A DNA stretch of 64,000 nt from DATKOF01 sp035524795. Lineage in GTDB: Bacteria; Pseudomonadota; Gammaproteobacteria; Burkholderiales; SG8-41. The position numbers were made by a program, and so were the translations under genes. The notes beneath the pieces were generated by a model. It saw only the letters and a program-made list of their open reading frames with translations, was not told the origin of the DNA and did no database searches. Position 1 is the first letter of the stretch. The number at the start of each line of letters is the position of its first letter. Positions 16,410 to 26,165 of the stretch are shown in pieces. The stretch covers positions 27,804-91,803 of the forward strand of contig DATKOF010000034.1 of the NCBI GenBank assembly GCA_035524795.1, in the 5' to 3' direction.

Positions 16410-16898
16410 TCACGCATTGCCGAGCGGCGCGTGCATCGGATCGGCGTCGGCCTCGGTGGTCGCGGTGGCTTCGGCGTTGAGCGCCGCGTGCAGCGTGTGC
16501 CACGGCAGAATCGCGCACTTGACGCGCGTCGGCAGGTCGCGCACACCGGCGAACACGGTCAGCCGGCCGAGGTGGTGTCCCGGCGCGCCGGGATCAAGTT
16601 GACCGGTCGCCATCTCACGGAACTCGCGGAACAGCATCTCGGCGTCGTCGCGCGTCCTGCCCTTGACCGCGGCCGTCATCATCGACGCCGACGCCTTGCA
16701 GATCGCGCACGATTCGCCCTCGAACGCGATCGCGCCGATGTTGCCGCCACTGACCTGCAGCGTCAGGTGGATGCGATCGCCGCACAGCGGGTTGTAGCCG
16801 TCGGCGCGGTGGCTCGGCCGCTCCAGCGCGCCGTAATTGCGCGGCTTGCGGTTATGGTCGAGGATGACTTCCTGGTAAAGCGCCTTGGCGTCGGCCAT
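16410..16898 (-). CDS. sufU: SufU-type iron-sulfur assembly protein
   Basis: A 162-residue NifU-family protein. Zinc/sulfur-handling residues are Cys39 and Asp41 (PLCGDRI), Cys64 (GESCAIC) and Cys128 (RVKCAILPW), as in Bacillus SufU, which takes sulfur from SufS. The start overlaps the sufS stop as ATGA. The last 20 residues (ATATTEADADPMHAPLGNA) are a low-complexity tail not needed in the family. SufU rather than SufE is therefore the probable partner of the neighbouring SufS. Confidence 0.92.
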   Translation of the reverse strand: MADAKALYQEVILDHNRKPRNYGALERPSHRADGYNPLCGDRIHLTLQVSGGNIGAIAFEGESCAICKASASMMTAAVKGRTRDDAEMLFREFREMATGQLDPGAPGHHLGRLTVFAGVRDLPTRVKCAILPWHTLHAALNAEATATTEADADPMHAPLGNA

Positions 16899-18157
16899 CA
16901 GAGGAACACCTTCTGCACTTCGCGGATGCCGGCGATCAGCGCGTCGACCTCCGCCAGCGTGTTGTAGAACGCGAACGACGCGCGCGTCGTCGCCGGTACG
17001 CCGAAGCGCTCCATCACCGGCTGCGCGCAATGATGCCCGGTGCGCACCGCGATGCCCTGCTGGTTGAGCAGCGTGCCGACGTCGTGCGGGTGCACGCCGT
17101 CGATCACGAACGACAGCACCGCCGCCTTGCGCGCCGCGGTGCCGATGATGCGCACGCCGGGCAGCTCGCGCACCCGCGCGGTCGCGTAGTCGAGCAGCTG
17201 GTGCTCCCAGGCGCCGATCGCGTCGAGACCGATGGCGGACAGGTAGTCGGCAGCGGCGCCGAGCCCGATCGCGCCGGCGATCGGCGGCGTGCCGGCTTCG
17301 AACTTGTTCGGCAGGCCGGCATAGATCGTCTTTTCGAACGACACCGACAGGATCATGTCGCCGCCGCCCTTGAACGGCGGCATCTTTTCGAGCAGCGCGG
17401 TCTTGCCGTAAAGCACGCCGATGCCGGTCGGCCCGCACATCTTGTGGCCGGAGAACGCGTAGAAATCGCAGTCGAGGTCCCGCACGTCCACCGTCAGGTG
17501 CGGCGCGGCCTGCGCGCCGTCGACCAGCACCGGCACGCCGCGCAGGTGCGCGCTGGCGATCATCAGCTTGACCGGATTGACGGTGCCGAGCGCATTCGAC
17601 ACGTGGCCGACCGCGACCAGCCGGGTGCGCGGCGTGAACAGCTTTTCGTATTCGTCGAGCAGCAGTTCGCCGGCGTCGTTGACCGGCACCACGCGGATCC
17701 TCGCGCCTTTTTCCTCGGCCACCATCTGCCACGGCACGATGTTGGAATGGTGCTCGAGCGTGGTCACGATGATTTCGTCGCCCTTGCCGATGGACTGGCG
17801 GCCGTAGCTGTAGGCAACCAGGTTGATCGCGTCGGTGGTGCCGCTGGTGAAAATCACTTCGTGGTCTTCGCGCGCATTGATGAAGCGCGCGAGTTTGCGG
17901 CGCGCCTCCTCGTATTCGTGTGTCGCGGTCTCCGACAGCGTGTGCACCGCACGGTGGATGTTGGCGTGCTGCGAGCTGCGATAGCGCACCAGGCGGTCGA
18001 TCACCGGCTGCGGCATCTGGGCCGACGCCGCGTTGTCGAGATAGACCAGCGGCTTGCCGTCGAGCCGGAGGCCGAGAATCGGGAAATCGGCGCGGATGCG
18101 CTCCACGTCGAACGCCGGCGCAGCACCCGCCTTGAGCACGGCGTGCGGAGCATTCAT
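16898..18157 (-). CDS. sufS: Class II cysteine desulfurase SufS
   Basis: PLP enzyme of 419 residues that converts cysteine to alanine and a protein persulfide for cluster assembly. The PLP lysine is Lys239 in SGHKMCGPTG and the persulfide cysteine is Cys377 in RTGHHCAQP, the short class II loop. The ATG at 18157 overlaps the sufD stop as ATGA. A second, class I desulfurase is encoded at the head of the same operon. Confidence 0.95.
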   Translation of the reverse strand: MNAPHAVLKAGAAPAFDVERIRADFPILGLRLDGKPLVYLDNAASAQMPQPVIDRLVRYRSSQHANIHRAVHTLSETATHEYEEARRKLARFINAREDHEVIFTSGTTDAINLVAYSYGRQSIGKGDEIIVTTLEHHSNIVPWQMVAEEKGARIRVVPVNDAGELLLDEYEKLFTPRTRLVAVGHVSNALGTVNPVKLMIASAHLRGVPVLVDGAQAAPHLTVDVRDLDCDFYAFSGHKMCGPTGIGVLYGKTALLEKMPPFKGGGDMILSVSFEKTIYAGLPNKFEAGTPPIAGAIGLGAAADYLSAIGLDAIGAWEHQLLDYATARVRELPGVRIIGTAARKAAVLSFVIDGVHPHDVGTLLNQQGIAVRTGHHCAQPVMERFGVPATTRASFAFYNTLAEVDALIAGIREVQKVFL

Positions 18158-19449
18158 GGCTGCACCGTGGTCTGAGCGAGCACCGCCTGCTCCAGCCGCT
18201 GCCGCAGCGACGCGACCGGAATGCGCTCGATGATCTCCGCACCGAACGCGTAGGTCAGCAGTTTGCGCGCGGCTTCCTCCGACAGGCCGCGGCTGCGCAG
18301 GTAGAACAGCTCCTCGCTGTCGAGCTGGCCGACGGTCGCGCCGTGCGCGCACTTGACGTCGTCGGCGAAAATCTCGAGTTGCGGTTTGGCGTCGACACGG
18401 GCGCGCGCCGACAGCAGCAGGTTGCGGCTGGCCTGCGCCGAGTCGGTCAACTGCGCGCCCGGCCGCACCATGATCTTGCCGTTGAACACCGCGTGCGCGG
18501 CGCCGCCGGCGATGCATTTGTGCAACTGGCGGCTGACGCCGCGCGGCTGAGCATGATCGATGCGGCTGTGGGTGTCGGCAAGCTGCTCGCCGCCGATCAG
18601 TGCGAGGCCGTCAGCCGTGCATTCGGCGCCTTCGCCGCCCTGCGTCACGTCGAGGTTGTAGCGTGAAAGCCGCGCGCCGAGCGCGACGCTGGTCGAACGA
18701 TATCGCGCGCCGCGCGCGAGCGACACCGCGCAGCGCGCGATATGGAACGCGCCGGCGGCTTCGCGCTGCACGCGCACATGCTCGACATGCGCTTCGTCGG
18801 CGACCGCGATCTCGGTCACCGCGTCGGTCAGGTAGGAACCTTCCGCGAGCGCGACGTAGTCTTCAACCACGGTGATGCGGCTGCGCGCCCCGGCGACCAG
18901 CAGACAGCGCGGATAGACCGCGGCGGCCTGCGTCGCGACGAACAGCAGATGCAGCGGACGTTCGAATTCAACCGCGGGCGGCACGGCCACCAGCGCGCCG
19001 TCGTGCAGGAATGCGGTGTTGAGCGCGGCGAACACGTCGTCGTGGAACGCCGCGAGCCGGCCCAGTCGGGACTCGAACGGTGCGGTCTGCGCGGCCGGCA
19101 CCGAACCGAGGTTGTGTGCGATCACCGCGTCGCCGACGCCGGTGGAAAGGTACGGAGCGTAAACGCCGTCGATGAACACCAGCCGCGCCGCCGCTTCCGG
19201 CAACAGGTGGCGCTCGATGTCGGCCGGCCGCAGCCGGGAATGCTGCCGCGGCGGTTGCAGCGGAATGCGGGTCAGCGGCGCGAGGTCGGTGAAGCGCCAC
19301 TCCTCGTCGCGCGTGGTCGGCACCGTCAGCGCGCCGACGCGGTCGACCGCCTCCGCACGCAGCCGGTTGAGCCACGCGAGCGGGCTCGCCGGCATTTGCG
19401 CCTGCCCGGTCAGCAGGCTGTCGAGATAATTTCTGGCGGCGGTGTCCAT
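18154..19449 (-). CDS. sufD: Fe-S scaffold subunit SufD
   Basis: Partner of SufB in the SufBC2D scaffold. The 431 residues show the N-terminal domain with TRDEEWRFTDLAPL, a beta-helix core, and the C-terminal signature CAHGATVGQLDSEELFYLRS with the conserved histidine. The ATG at 19449 follows GAGCAGGG and lies seven bases after the sufC stop. An upstream frame start at 19491 overlaps sufC and is less likely. Confidence 0.94.
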   Translation of the reverse strand: MDTAARNYLDSLLTGQAQMPASPLAWLNRLRAEAVDRVGALTVPTTRDEEWRFTDLAPLTRIPLQPPRQHSRLRPADIERHLLPEAAARLVFIDGVYAPYLSTGVGDAVIAHNLGSVPAAQTAPFESRLGRLAAFHDDVFAALNTAFLHDGALVAVPPAVEFERPLHLLFVATQAAAVYPRCLLVAGARSRITVVEDYVALAEGSYLTDAVTEIAVADEAHVEHVRVQREAAGAFHIARCAVSLARGARYRSTSVALGARLSRYNLDVTQGGEGAECTADGLALIGGEQLADTHSRIDHAQPRGVSRQLHKCIAGGAAHAVFNGKIMVRPGAQLTDSAQASRNLLLSARARVDAKPQLEIFADDVKCAHGATVGQLDSEELFYLRSRGLSEEAARKLLTYAFGAEIIERIPVASLRQRLEQAVLAQTTVQP

Positions 19450-19456
19450 GCCCTGC

Positions 19457-20244
<788 letters not shown>

Positions 20245-20248
<4 letters not shown>

Positions 20249-21678
20249 CCGACGCTCCCTTCGAGTTTGAGTCCGAGCAGCTTGGTCGCCTCGACCGCAA
20301 ATTCCATCGGCAGCTGCTGGAACACGTCCTTGCAGAAGCCGTTGATGATCATCGATACCGCGTCCTCGGCGCCGATGCCGCGCTGCGCGAGATAGAACAA
20401 CTGGTCCTCGCCGATCTTCGAGGTCGTCGCCTCGTGCTCGACCCTCGCGCTGCGGTTGTGGACACGAATGTAGGGGAAGGTGCTGGCGCTGCAGCGGTCG
20501 CCAATCAGCATCGAATCGCATTGCGAATAGTTGCGCGCACCGTCGGCCTTGGGCGTGATGCGCACCAGGCCGCGATAGCTGTTGCTGGAGCGGCCGGCCG
20601 AGATGCCCTTGCTGATGATCGTGCTGCGGGTGTTGCGGCCGATGTGGACCATCTTGGTGCCGGTGTCGGCCTGCTGCAGGTGATTGGTCAGCGCGACCGA
20701 ATAGAACTCGCCGACCGAATCGTCGCCCTGCAGGATGCAGCTCGGGTATTTCCAGGTGATCGCGGAGCCGGTCTCGACCTGCGTCCATGAAATGTGCGAA
20801 TGGGCACCCTTGCACATGCCGCGCTTGGTCACGAAATTGTAGATGCCGCCGACGCCGTTTTCATCGCCCGCATACCAGTTCTGCACCGTCGAGTACTTGA
20901 TGTACGCGTGGTCGAGCGCGACCAGCTCGACGACCGCCGCGTGCAGCTGGTTGGTGTCGAACTTCGGCGCGGTGCAGCCTTCGAGATACGACACCGAGGC
21001 GCCCTCCTCGGCGACGATCAGCGTGCGCTCGAACTGCCCCGACTGCTCGGTGTTGATGCGGAAATAGGTCGACAGCTCCATCGGGCATTTGACGCCCTTC
21101 GGAATGAAGCAGAACGAACCGTCGGTGAACACCGCGGAGTTGAGCGCCGCATAGTAATTGTCGCCGACCGGCACCACGCTGCCGAGATACCTGCGCACGA
21201 GGTCGGGATGGTCGCGCACCGCTTCCGACATCGAGCAGAAGATGATGCCGACTTCGGCCAGCTTCTGCTTGTAGGTGGTCGCGACCGATACGCTGTCGAA
21301 GATCACGTCGACCGCGACGCCGGCGAGCGCCGCGCGCTCGTTGATCGGCACGCCGAGTTTCTCGAACGTGCGCAACAGTTCGGGGTCGACCTCGTCGATG
21401 CTCTTCAGCTTCTTCGGCTTCGGCGCCGAATAGTAGCTGATCGCCTGGAAGTCGATCGGCGGATATTGGACATTCGCCCACTGCGGCGCCTGCATCGTCA
21501 GCCACTGGCGGTAGGCGGCGAGCCGGAATTCGAGCAGCCATTCGGGTTCGCCCTTCTTCGCCGAGATCAGCCGGATGATGTCCTCGTTGAGGCCGCGCGG
21601 TGCGACCTCCGACTCGATGTCGGTCACGAAGCCGTGCTCGTAAGGCCGGTTGATCAGACTTTCTATCGCCGCGCTCAC
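20245..21678 (-). CDS. sufB: Fe-S scaffold subunit SufB
   Basis: Main scaffold of the SUF machine, 477 residues. Landmarks are YYSAPKPKK, SVVPVGDNYYAALNSAVFTDG, the core EGCTAPKFDTNQLHAAVVEL and the C-terminal HEATTSKIGEDQLFYLAQRG. I chose the GTG at 21678 because GAAGGA lies six bases upstream. An ATG at 21696 in the same frame would overlap the erpA stop by eight bases and lacks a ribosome site. The end overlaps sufC as ATGA. Confidence 0.95.
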
Positions 21679-21688
21679 GGGTATTCCT

Positions 21689-22033
21689 TCAGGCATTCGC
21701 GGCCGGAGCTTTCACGCTGAAGCTTTCGCCGCAACCGCAGGTGGCGTCAACGTTCGGGTTGTCGACCTTGAACGCCTGCTTCAGCCCTTCCTTCACGAAA
21801 TCGAGCGTCACGCCGTCGAGAAACGCCAGATCGGCGGCGGCGACCACCAGCTTTGCGTCGTGCGACTCGAACACGCGGTCGCCCTCGCCCACCTCGTCGG
21901 CGTAATCGAATGCATAGGCATAGCCGGAACAGCCGACCTTCTTGACGCCGAGGCGCAGGCCGACTCCCTTGCCGCGCTTCGCCAACTGAAGCCGGACCTG
22001 TTTTGCCGCGTTTTCCGTCAAATGTATCGTCAT
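21689..22033 (-). CDS. A-type iron-sulfur carrier (SufA/ErpA/IscA family)
   Basis: A 114-residue A-type carrier. The three ligand cysteines are Cys35 (VGCSGYAY), Cys99 and Cys101 (CGCGESF). It receives clusters from the scaffold and hands them to apo-proteins. Its position between the class I desulfurase and sufB is that of sufA in typical suf operons. The A-type subgroups are hard to tell apart from sequence, so I leave the symbol empty. Confidence 0.92.
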   Translation of the reverse strand: MTIHLTENAAKQVRLQLAKRGKGVGLRLGVKKVGCSGYAYAFDYADEVGEGDRVFESHDAKLVVAAADLAFLDGVTLDFVKEGLKQAFKVDNPNVDATCGCGESFSVKAPAANA

Positions 22034-22043
22034 GAATCCCTCT

Positions 22044-23189
22044 TCAAACCGCGATTGCCGCGAGCCGGCGCAATTTCAACAGCACATCGTTCAGCGTGCG
22101 CAGGAACGCATCGATTTGTTCGTGCGTATTCCCGCGACCCAGGCTGACGCGCAGCGCGCCGCGCGCGAGTTCCGGCGCAACGCCCATCGCCAGCAGCGTC
22201 GCCGACGGTTCGGTGCTGACGCTCGAACACGCGGCACCGCTGGCGACTGCATAGCCGGCCTTGTCGAGCTCGACGACCAGCGTTTCGCCATCGACATCGG
22301 GAAACGCGAAATAACTGGTGTTCGGAATGCGCGGCGCGGTGGCGCCGAAGATGGCCGCGCCCAGCCCGCCGAGTCCCTGTTCAAGCGCGTTGCGCAGCTC
22401 GGCCAGGTGCGGGGCCGCCTCCCGCAGGTGACCGCCGGCAATTTCGCAGGCGGCGCCGAAGCCGACGATCGCCGGCACGTTCTCGGTGCCCGAGCGCAGC
22501 CCCTGTTCGTGCCCGCCGCCGGACAACAATGGTCGCAGCGAAATCCGTTTGTCGTGCACCAGCGCGCCGGCGCCCTTGGGTCCGCAGATCTTGTGAGCCG
22601 ACAACGTCATCGCATGCACGCCAAGCGCATCGAAGTCGACGGCAACTTTGCCGAGCGCCTGCACCGCGTCGGTATGGACGATCGCGCCCGCTGCGCGCGC
22701 CTTTTCCGCGATGGCGGCAACATCCTGAAGGACGCCGGTTTCGTTGTTGGCGAGCATTACCGAAACGATATCGGTATGCGTCCCGAGTGCGGCGCCGATG
22801 TCGTCCGGTTCGACGCGGCCGGCGCGGTCCACCGCGAGCTTGCGCACCCTCCAGCCGCCCCTCGCCAGTGCTTCCGCCGGTTTTGCCACGCTCGGGTGCT
22901 CGATTGCCGATACCGCAATCTGACCGGGTTTCAGGTAGCCCGCCATACCCTTGACGAACAGATTGTTGGCCTCGGTGCCGCCGCTGGTAAATACCACCTG
23001 CGCGGGTTCGGCTCCGATCAGTGCCGCGACCTGCGCGCGCGCATGTTCGACCGCTCTGCGCGCGATGGCACCGGGCTGGTGGCGGCTGGAAGCATTGCCA
23101 TGATGCTGGCGCAAAAACGGCAGCATCGCCGCCAGCACGCGTTCGTCGAGCGGCGTGGTTGCGTTGTGGTCGAAATAGACGTGCGACAT
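22044..23189 (-). CDS. Class I cysteine desulfurase (IscS/NifS type)
   Basis: PLP enzyme of 381 residues. The PLP lysine is Lys200 (SAHKICGPKG) and the persulfide cysteine is Cys321 in SGAACSSVSTEPS, on the long mobile loop of class I enzymes. It gives sulfur for Fe-S clusters and possibly for tRNA thiolation. The ATG at 23189 lies four bases after the iscR stop, so the two are tightly coupled. Having both class I and class II desulfurases in one operon is unusual. Confidence 0.93.
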   Translation of the reverse strand: MSHVYFDHNATTPLDERVLAAMLPFLRQHHGNASSRHQPGAIARRAVEHARAQVAALIGAEPAQVVFTSGGTEANNLFVKGMAGYLKPGQIAVSAIEHPSVAKPAEALARGGWRVRKLAVDRAGRVEPDDIGAALGTHTDIVSVMLANNETGVLQDVAAIAEKARAAGAIVHTDAVQALGKVAVDFDALGVHAMTLSAHKICGPKGAGALVHDKRISLRPLLSGGGHEQGLRSGTENVPAIVGFGAACEIAGGHLREAAPHLAELRNALEQGLGGLGAAIFGATAPRIPNTSYFAFPDVDGETLVVELDKAGYAVASGAACSSVSTEPSATLLAMGVAPELARGALRVSLGRGNTHEQIDAFLRTLNDVLLKLRRLAAIAV

Positions 23190-23193
23190 CGAT

Positions 23194-23673
23194 TCAGGCT
23201 GAAACGGGCGATGTGTCGTGTTTGAAATTCTTGCCACGCATGTCATGCACCTGTTCGACGCCGTGCTTGGCCCGCTGTTCGTCGACCATCTGCTTCAGCG
23301 TAACCGCGCCCAGATATTCGAAAATGTGCGCGTTGAGGCTCGCCCACAGATCATGGGTAATGCATTTCTGGTCATCGTGGCAGTTTTCCCTGCCGCTGCA
23401 CTGCGTCGCGTCGATCGGCTCGTCAACCGCCAGGATGATATCGGCGATCGAGATCTGCGCCATGTCCTTGGCGAGGCGATAACCGCCGCCCGGTCCGCGC
23501 ACGCTGCTGACCAGAAAACGCCGCCGCAACTTGCCGAACAACTGTTCGAGATATGACAGCGAAATTTTCTGGCGTTCGCTGATTTCGGCCAACGTCACAG
23601 GATCATTGCCGTGATGCAGCGCGAGATCGACCATCGCCGTTACTGCGAAACGTCCTTTAGTTGTCAGTCTCAT
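23194..23673 (-). CDS. iscR: IscR-type Fe-S-sensing Rrf2 regulator
   Basis: Rrf2-family regulator of 159 residues. It has the N-terminal winged helix (MRLTTKGRFAVTAMVDLAL) and ligands Cys92, Cys98, Cys104 and His107, identical in number to Escherichia coli IscR. It should repress the Fe-S operon when its 2Fe-2S cluster is loaded. The ATG at 23673 follows AGGAA; an earlier in-frame start at 23694 has no ribosome site. A type 1 IscR-like site lies in the promoter just upstream. Confidence 0.95.
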   Translation of the reverse strand: MRLTTKGRFAVTAMVDLALHHGNDPVTLAEISERQKISLSYLEQLFGKLRRRFLVSSVRGPGGGYRLAKDMAQISIADIILAVDEPIDATQCSGRENCHDDQKCITHDLWASLNAHIFEYLGAVTLKQMVDEQRAKHGVEQVHDMRGKNFKHDTSPVSA

Positions 23674-23710
23674 AAAATTCCTGTTTATAATCAATACAAT
23701 ATATAAAAAA

Positions 23711-23759
23711 ATATACGACTATTATTATCAACTATATAATACCGTATCATTTCAGTCAA
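23711..23759 (-). promoter_or_regulatory. iscR/suf operon promoter with type 1 IscR-like site
   Basis: On the minus strand, -35 TTGACT (23759-23754) and -10 TATAGT (23736-23731) are separated by exactly 17 bases. A 25-base site at 23735-23711 begins ATAGTTGA and continues to TAGTCGTATAT. It agrees with the type 1 IscR consensus at 21 of 25 positions by my count. It overlaps the -10 box, as expected for autorepression. The -35 box lies in the last codons of cysE. Confidence 0.78.
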
Positions 23760-24480
23760 CAATACGGTTCAAATAATTCGGATCGAAGGTATCGCGCTGC
23801 GTCGCCGCTTCGCAATTGACGCCGGCACGTTTGAGTTGATCGAGGATCTGGTCGATACGGCGGTCGATATTGACGCTGTGGTCGATCAATTCATGAATTG
23901 CCTTGACCATCGGGTCATTCATGTCGCTGCCGACCGCATACGCGGAAAAACCGGCCTGCGCATCGCGTCCCGCCTCGATGATGCGGGCCGGTATGCCGAT
24001 GGCAGTTGCGCCCGGCGGCACGTCTTTGACGACCACGGCATTGGAGCCGATGCGCGCGCCGGCGCCGATCGTTACCGGCCCCAGAATTTTCGCGCCGGCG
24101 CCGACTACCACGCCGTCGTCCAATGTTGGATGACGCTTGCCGCCGCTCCACGAAGTACCACCGAGCGTGACTCCGTGATACAGCGTGCAATCGTCGCCGA
24201 TTTCGGCGGTTTCACCGATAACGACCCCCATCCCGTGGTCGATAAAGAAGCGGCGCCCGATCATCGCCCCTGGATGAATCTCGATGCCGGTCAGCCAGCG
24301 CCCGCAGTACGACAGGAATCGCGCCAGCCATTTCATATGCATGCGCCACAATCGGTGCGCACAACGGTGCACCAACAGCGCATGCAGACCGGGGTAACAG
24401 GTGATGACCTCCCATACGTTGCGCGCCGCCGGATCGCGCGCAAAGACGATCGAAATTTCTTCTTTAATGGCGGTGAACAC
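23752..24480 (-). CDS. cysE: Serine O-acetyltransferase
   Basis: Makes O-acetylserine, the cysteine precursor. The 242 residues comprise an N-terminal helical domain and a left-handed beta-helix of hexapeptide repeats, with the catalytic HGMGVVIGETAEIGDD and GGTSWSGGKRHPTL motifs. The C-terminal region after about residue 170 is longer than in the shortest family members. It precedes iscR on the same strand, and the iscR -35 box lies in its stop region. That fits coupling of cysteine supply to sulfur mobilisation. Confidence 0.95.
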   Translation of the reverse strand: MFTAIKEEISIVFARDPAARNVWEVITCYPGLHALLVHRCAHRLWRMHMKWLARFLSYCGRWLTGIEIHPGAMIGRRFFIDHGMGVVIGETAEIGDDCTLYHGVTLGGTSWSGGKRHPTLDDGVVVGAGAKILGPVTIGAGARIGSNAVVVKDVPPGATAIGIPARIIEAGRDAQAGFSAYAVGSDMNDPMVKAIHELIDHSVNIDRRIDQILDQLKRAGVNCEAATQRDTFDPNYLNRIVD

Positions 24481-24555
24481 TGTTGAATTTCAAAGTAGAT
24501 ATGTTTTTCAGCATAATGTCGCCGACCAAATCGGTCAACTATGGTCCTGCCCCGT

Positions 24556-25284
24556 TCAGCGATGCATTTTATCAACCGCGTTCAGAAATCCCCGCAGGAT
24601 ATCGACCTCTCCGGTTTCAAGTCGCGCCCGCGCCAGCAGACGCCGCAACCGCGGCAGCAGACGTTTGGGATTGGCCGGATCGAAAAAACCGGAATGCGTC
24701 ATGGTTTTTTCGAAATGCCGATACAGGAGATCGAGCTGTTCAAAATTTGCCGGAACAAATTCAGGTTCGGCAGGTGGCGCCGGTTGCGCGGTCGCGAGCC
24801 GCAATTCGTAAGCGAAGATCTGTACCGCAGCGGCGAGATTGAGCGAGGGATAGCGCGGATCGGACGGAATCCGCGCCCACACCCGGCACAGGCCCGCCTC
24901 CTCGCTGGTCAGCCCCGTCGTCTCATTGCCGAATACGATGGCTGCCGGATGATGCGCCGCCTGCGCCACCAGCTCCCGCGCAGCGGCACGGGCATCCATC
25001 AAGTCATGGCGCAGTTCGCGATGACGCGATGAAGTCGCGACCGAGAACGCGCACCCCCGCAGCGCGTCCGGAATATCCGGATGCATCCGCGCGTTGCGCA
25101 ACAGATCCTCCGCGCCCGCCGCGCGTGCGTCCGCCTCGGGATCGGGAAACCGGCGCGGCCTGACCAGGTGCAGCGCGTCCAGCCCCATGGTTTTCATCGC
25201 GCGCGCGGCGGCGCCGATATTGCCGGGATGGCTGGGATGCGCCAGCACGACGCGAATATTTTTGAGCGGGTCGCGCTTATTCAC
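24556..25284 (-). CDS. trmJ: tRNA (cytidine/uridine-2'-O)-methyltransferase TrmJ
   Basis: SPOUT-class enzyme that methylates the ribose of nucleotide 32 in tRNA anticodon loops. The 242 residues show HPSHPGNIGAAARAMKTMG at the N-terminus and the knotted SAM-binding motifs IVFGNETTGLTSEE and PSLNLAAAVQI. The start is a GTG at 25284. Trm genes beside iscR/cysE are common in proteobacteria. It is divergent from suhB over a 61-base gap. Confidence 0.94.
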   Translation of the reverse strand: MNKRDPLKNIRVVLAHPSHPGNIGAAARAMKTMGLDALHLVRPRRFPDPEADARAAGAEDLLRNARMHPDIPDALRGCAFSVATSSRHRELRHDLMDARAAARELVAQAAHHPAAIVFGNETTGLTSEEAGLCRVWARIPSDPRYPSLNLAAAVQIFAYELRLATAQPAPPAEPEFVPANFEQLDLLYRHFEKTMTHSGFFDPANPKRLLPRLRRLLARARLETGEVDILRGFLNAVDKMHR

Positions 25285-25345
25285 TTAAAATAGCGGCGCA
25301 CGCGTTTTCCGATCATTCAACCTCCCAGCCGACCCCCGATCCGTC

Positions 25346-26146
25346 ATGCATCCGATGCTCAACACCGCGGTGAAAGCCGCACGCCGCGCCGGGAACATCA
25401 TCAACCGTGCCGCACAAAATCTGGACATTCTGACGGTCACTCAAAAAGTCGCGAACGAGTTCGTGTCGGAAGTGGATCGCGAAGCCGAGCAGGCGATCAT
25501 CAAAATCCTGCTCGGCGCCTACCCCAATCATTCCATTCTAGCAGAGGAAAGCGGTGCCGCCGGTGCTTCGGATTACCAGTGGATCATCGATCCGCTGGAC
25601 GGCACCACCAATTTTCTGCACGGATTTCCGCAATACGCAGTGTCGATCGGGCTCGCGCACAAGGGCGTGCTGACGCAAGGGGTCGTCTATGACCCGACGC
25701 GCAACGACCTGTTCACCGCGTCGCGCGGGCACGGCGCCTACCTGAACGACCGCCGCATCCGCGTCAGCAAACGCCGGCAGCTCGACCAGTCGCTGATCGG
25801 CACCGGCTTCCCGTTCCGCGAGTTCACGCTGGCCGATGAGTATCTGAAAATATTCCGCGACATGATACGCAATACCGCCGGCGTGCGGCGCGCCGGATCG
25901 GCGGCGCTCGATCTTTCCTCTGTCGCCGCCGGCCGGCTCGACGGTTTCTGGGAATTCGGACTGAAGCCATGGGACATGGCGGCCGGCGTGCTGCTGATCA
26001 CCGAGGCCGGCGGGCTGGTCAGCGACCTCGACGGCAATGACGGCTTCATGGTGAGCGGCAATCTCGTCTGCGGTAATCCGAAAGTTTTTGCGCAGTTGCT
26101 GCAAGACATTTCGGCGCACCTGAAAAAGAACGGTCCGCGCCCCTGA
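25346..26146 (+). CDS. suhB: Inositol-1-monophosphatase family protein (SuhB)
   Basis: Magnesium-dependent phosphatase of 266 residues. Metal-binding motifs are AEESG (near 66) and DPLDGTTNF (82-90), with the second signature KPWDMAAGVLLITEAGG in the C-terminal half. In enterobacteria SuhB also serves in ribosomal RNA antitermination, so its main role may not be inositol metabolism. Sits head-to-head with trmJ and 19 bases before mutS. Confidence 0.93.
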   Translation: MHPMLNTAVKAARRAGNIINRAAQNLDILTVTQKVANEFVSEVDREAEQAIIKILLGAYPNHSILAEESGAAGASDYQWIIDPLDGTTNFLHGFPQYAVSIGLAHKGVLTQGVVYDPTRNDLFTASRGHGAYLNDRRIRVSKRRQLDQSLIGTGFPFREFTLADEYLKIFRDMIRNTAGVRRAGSAALDLSSVAAGRLDGFWEFGLKPWDMAAGVLLITEAGGLVSDLDGNDGFMVSGNLVCGNPKVFAQLLQDISAHLKKNGPRP

Positions 26147-26165
26147 TCGAACCGGCACCGCCAGC

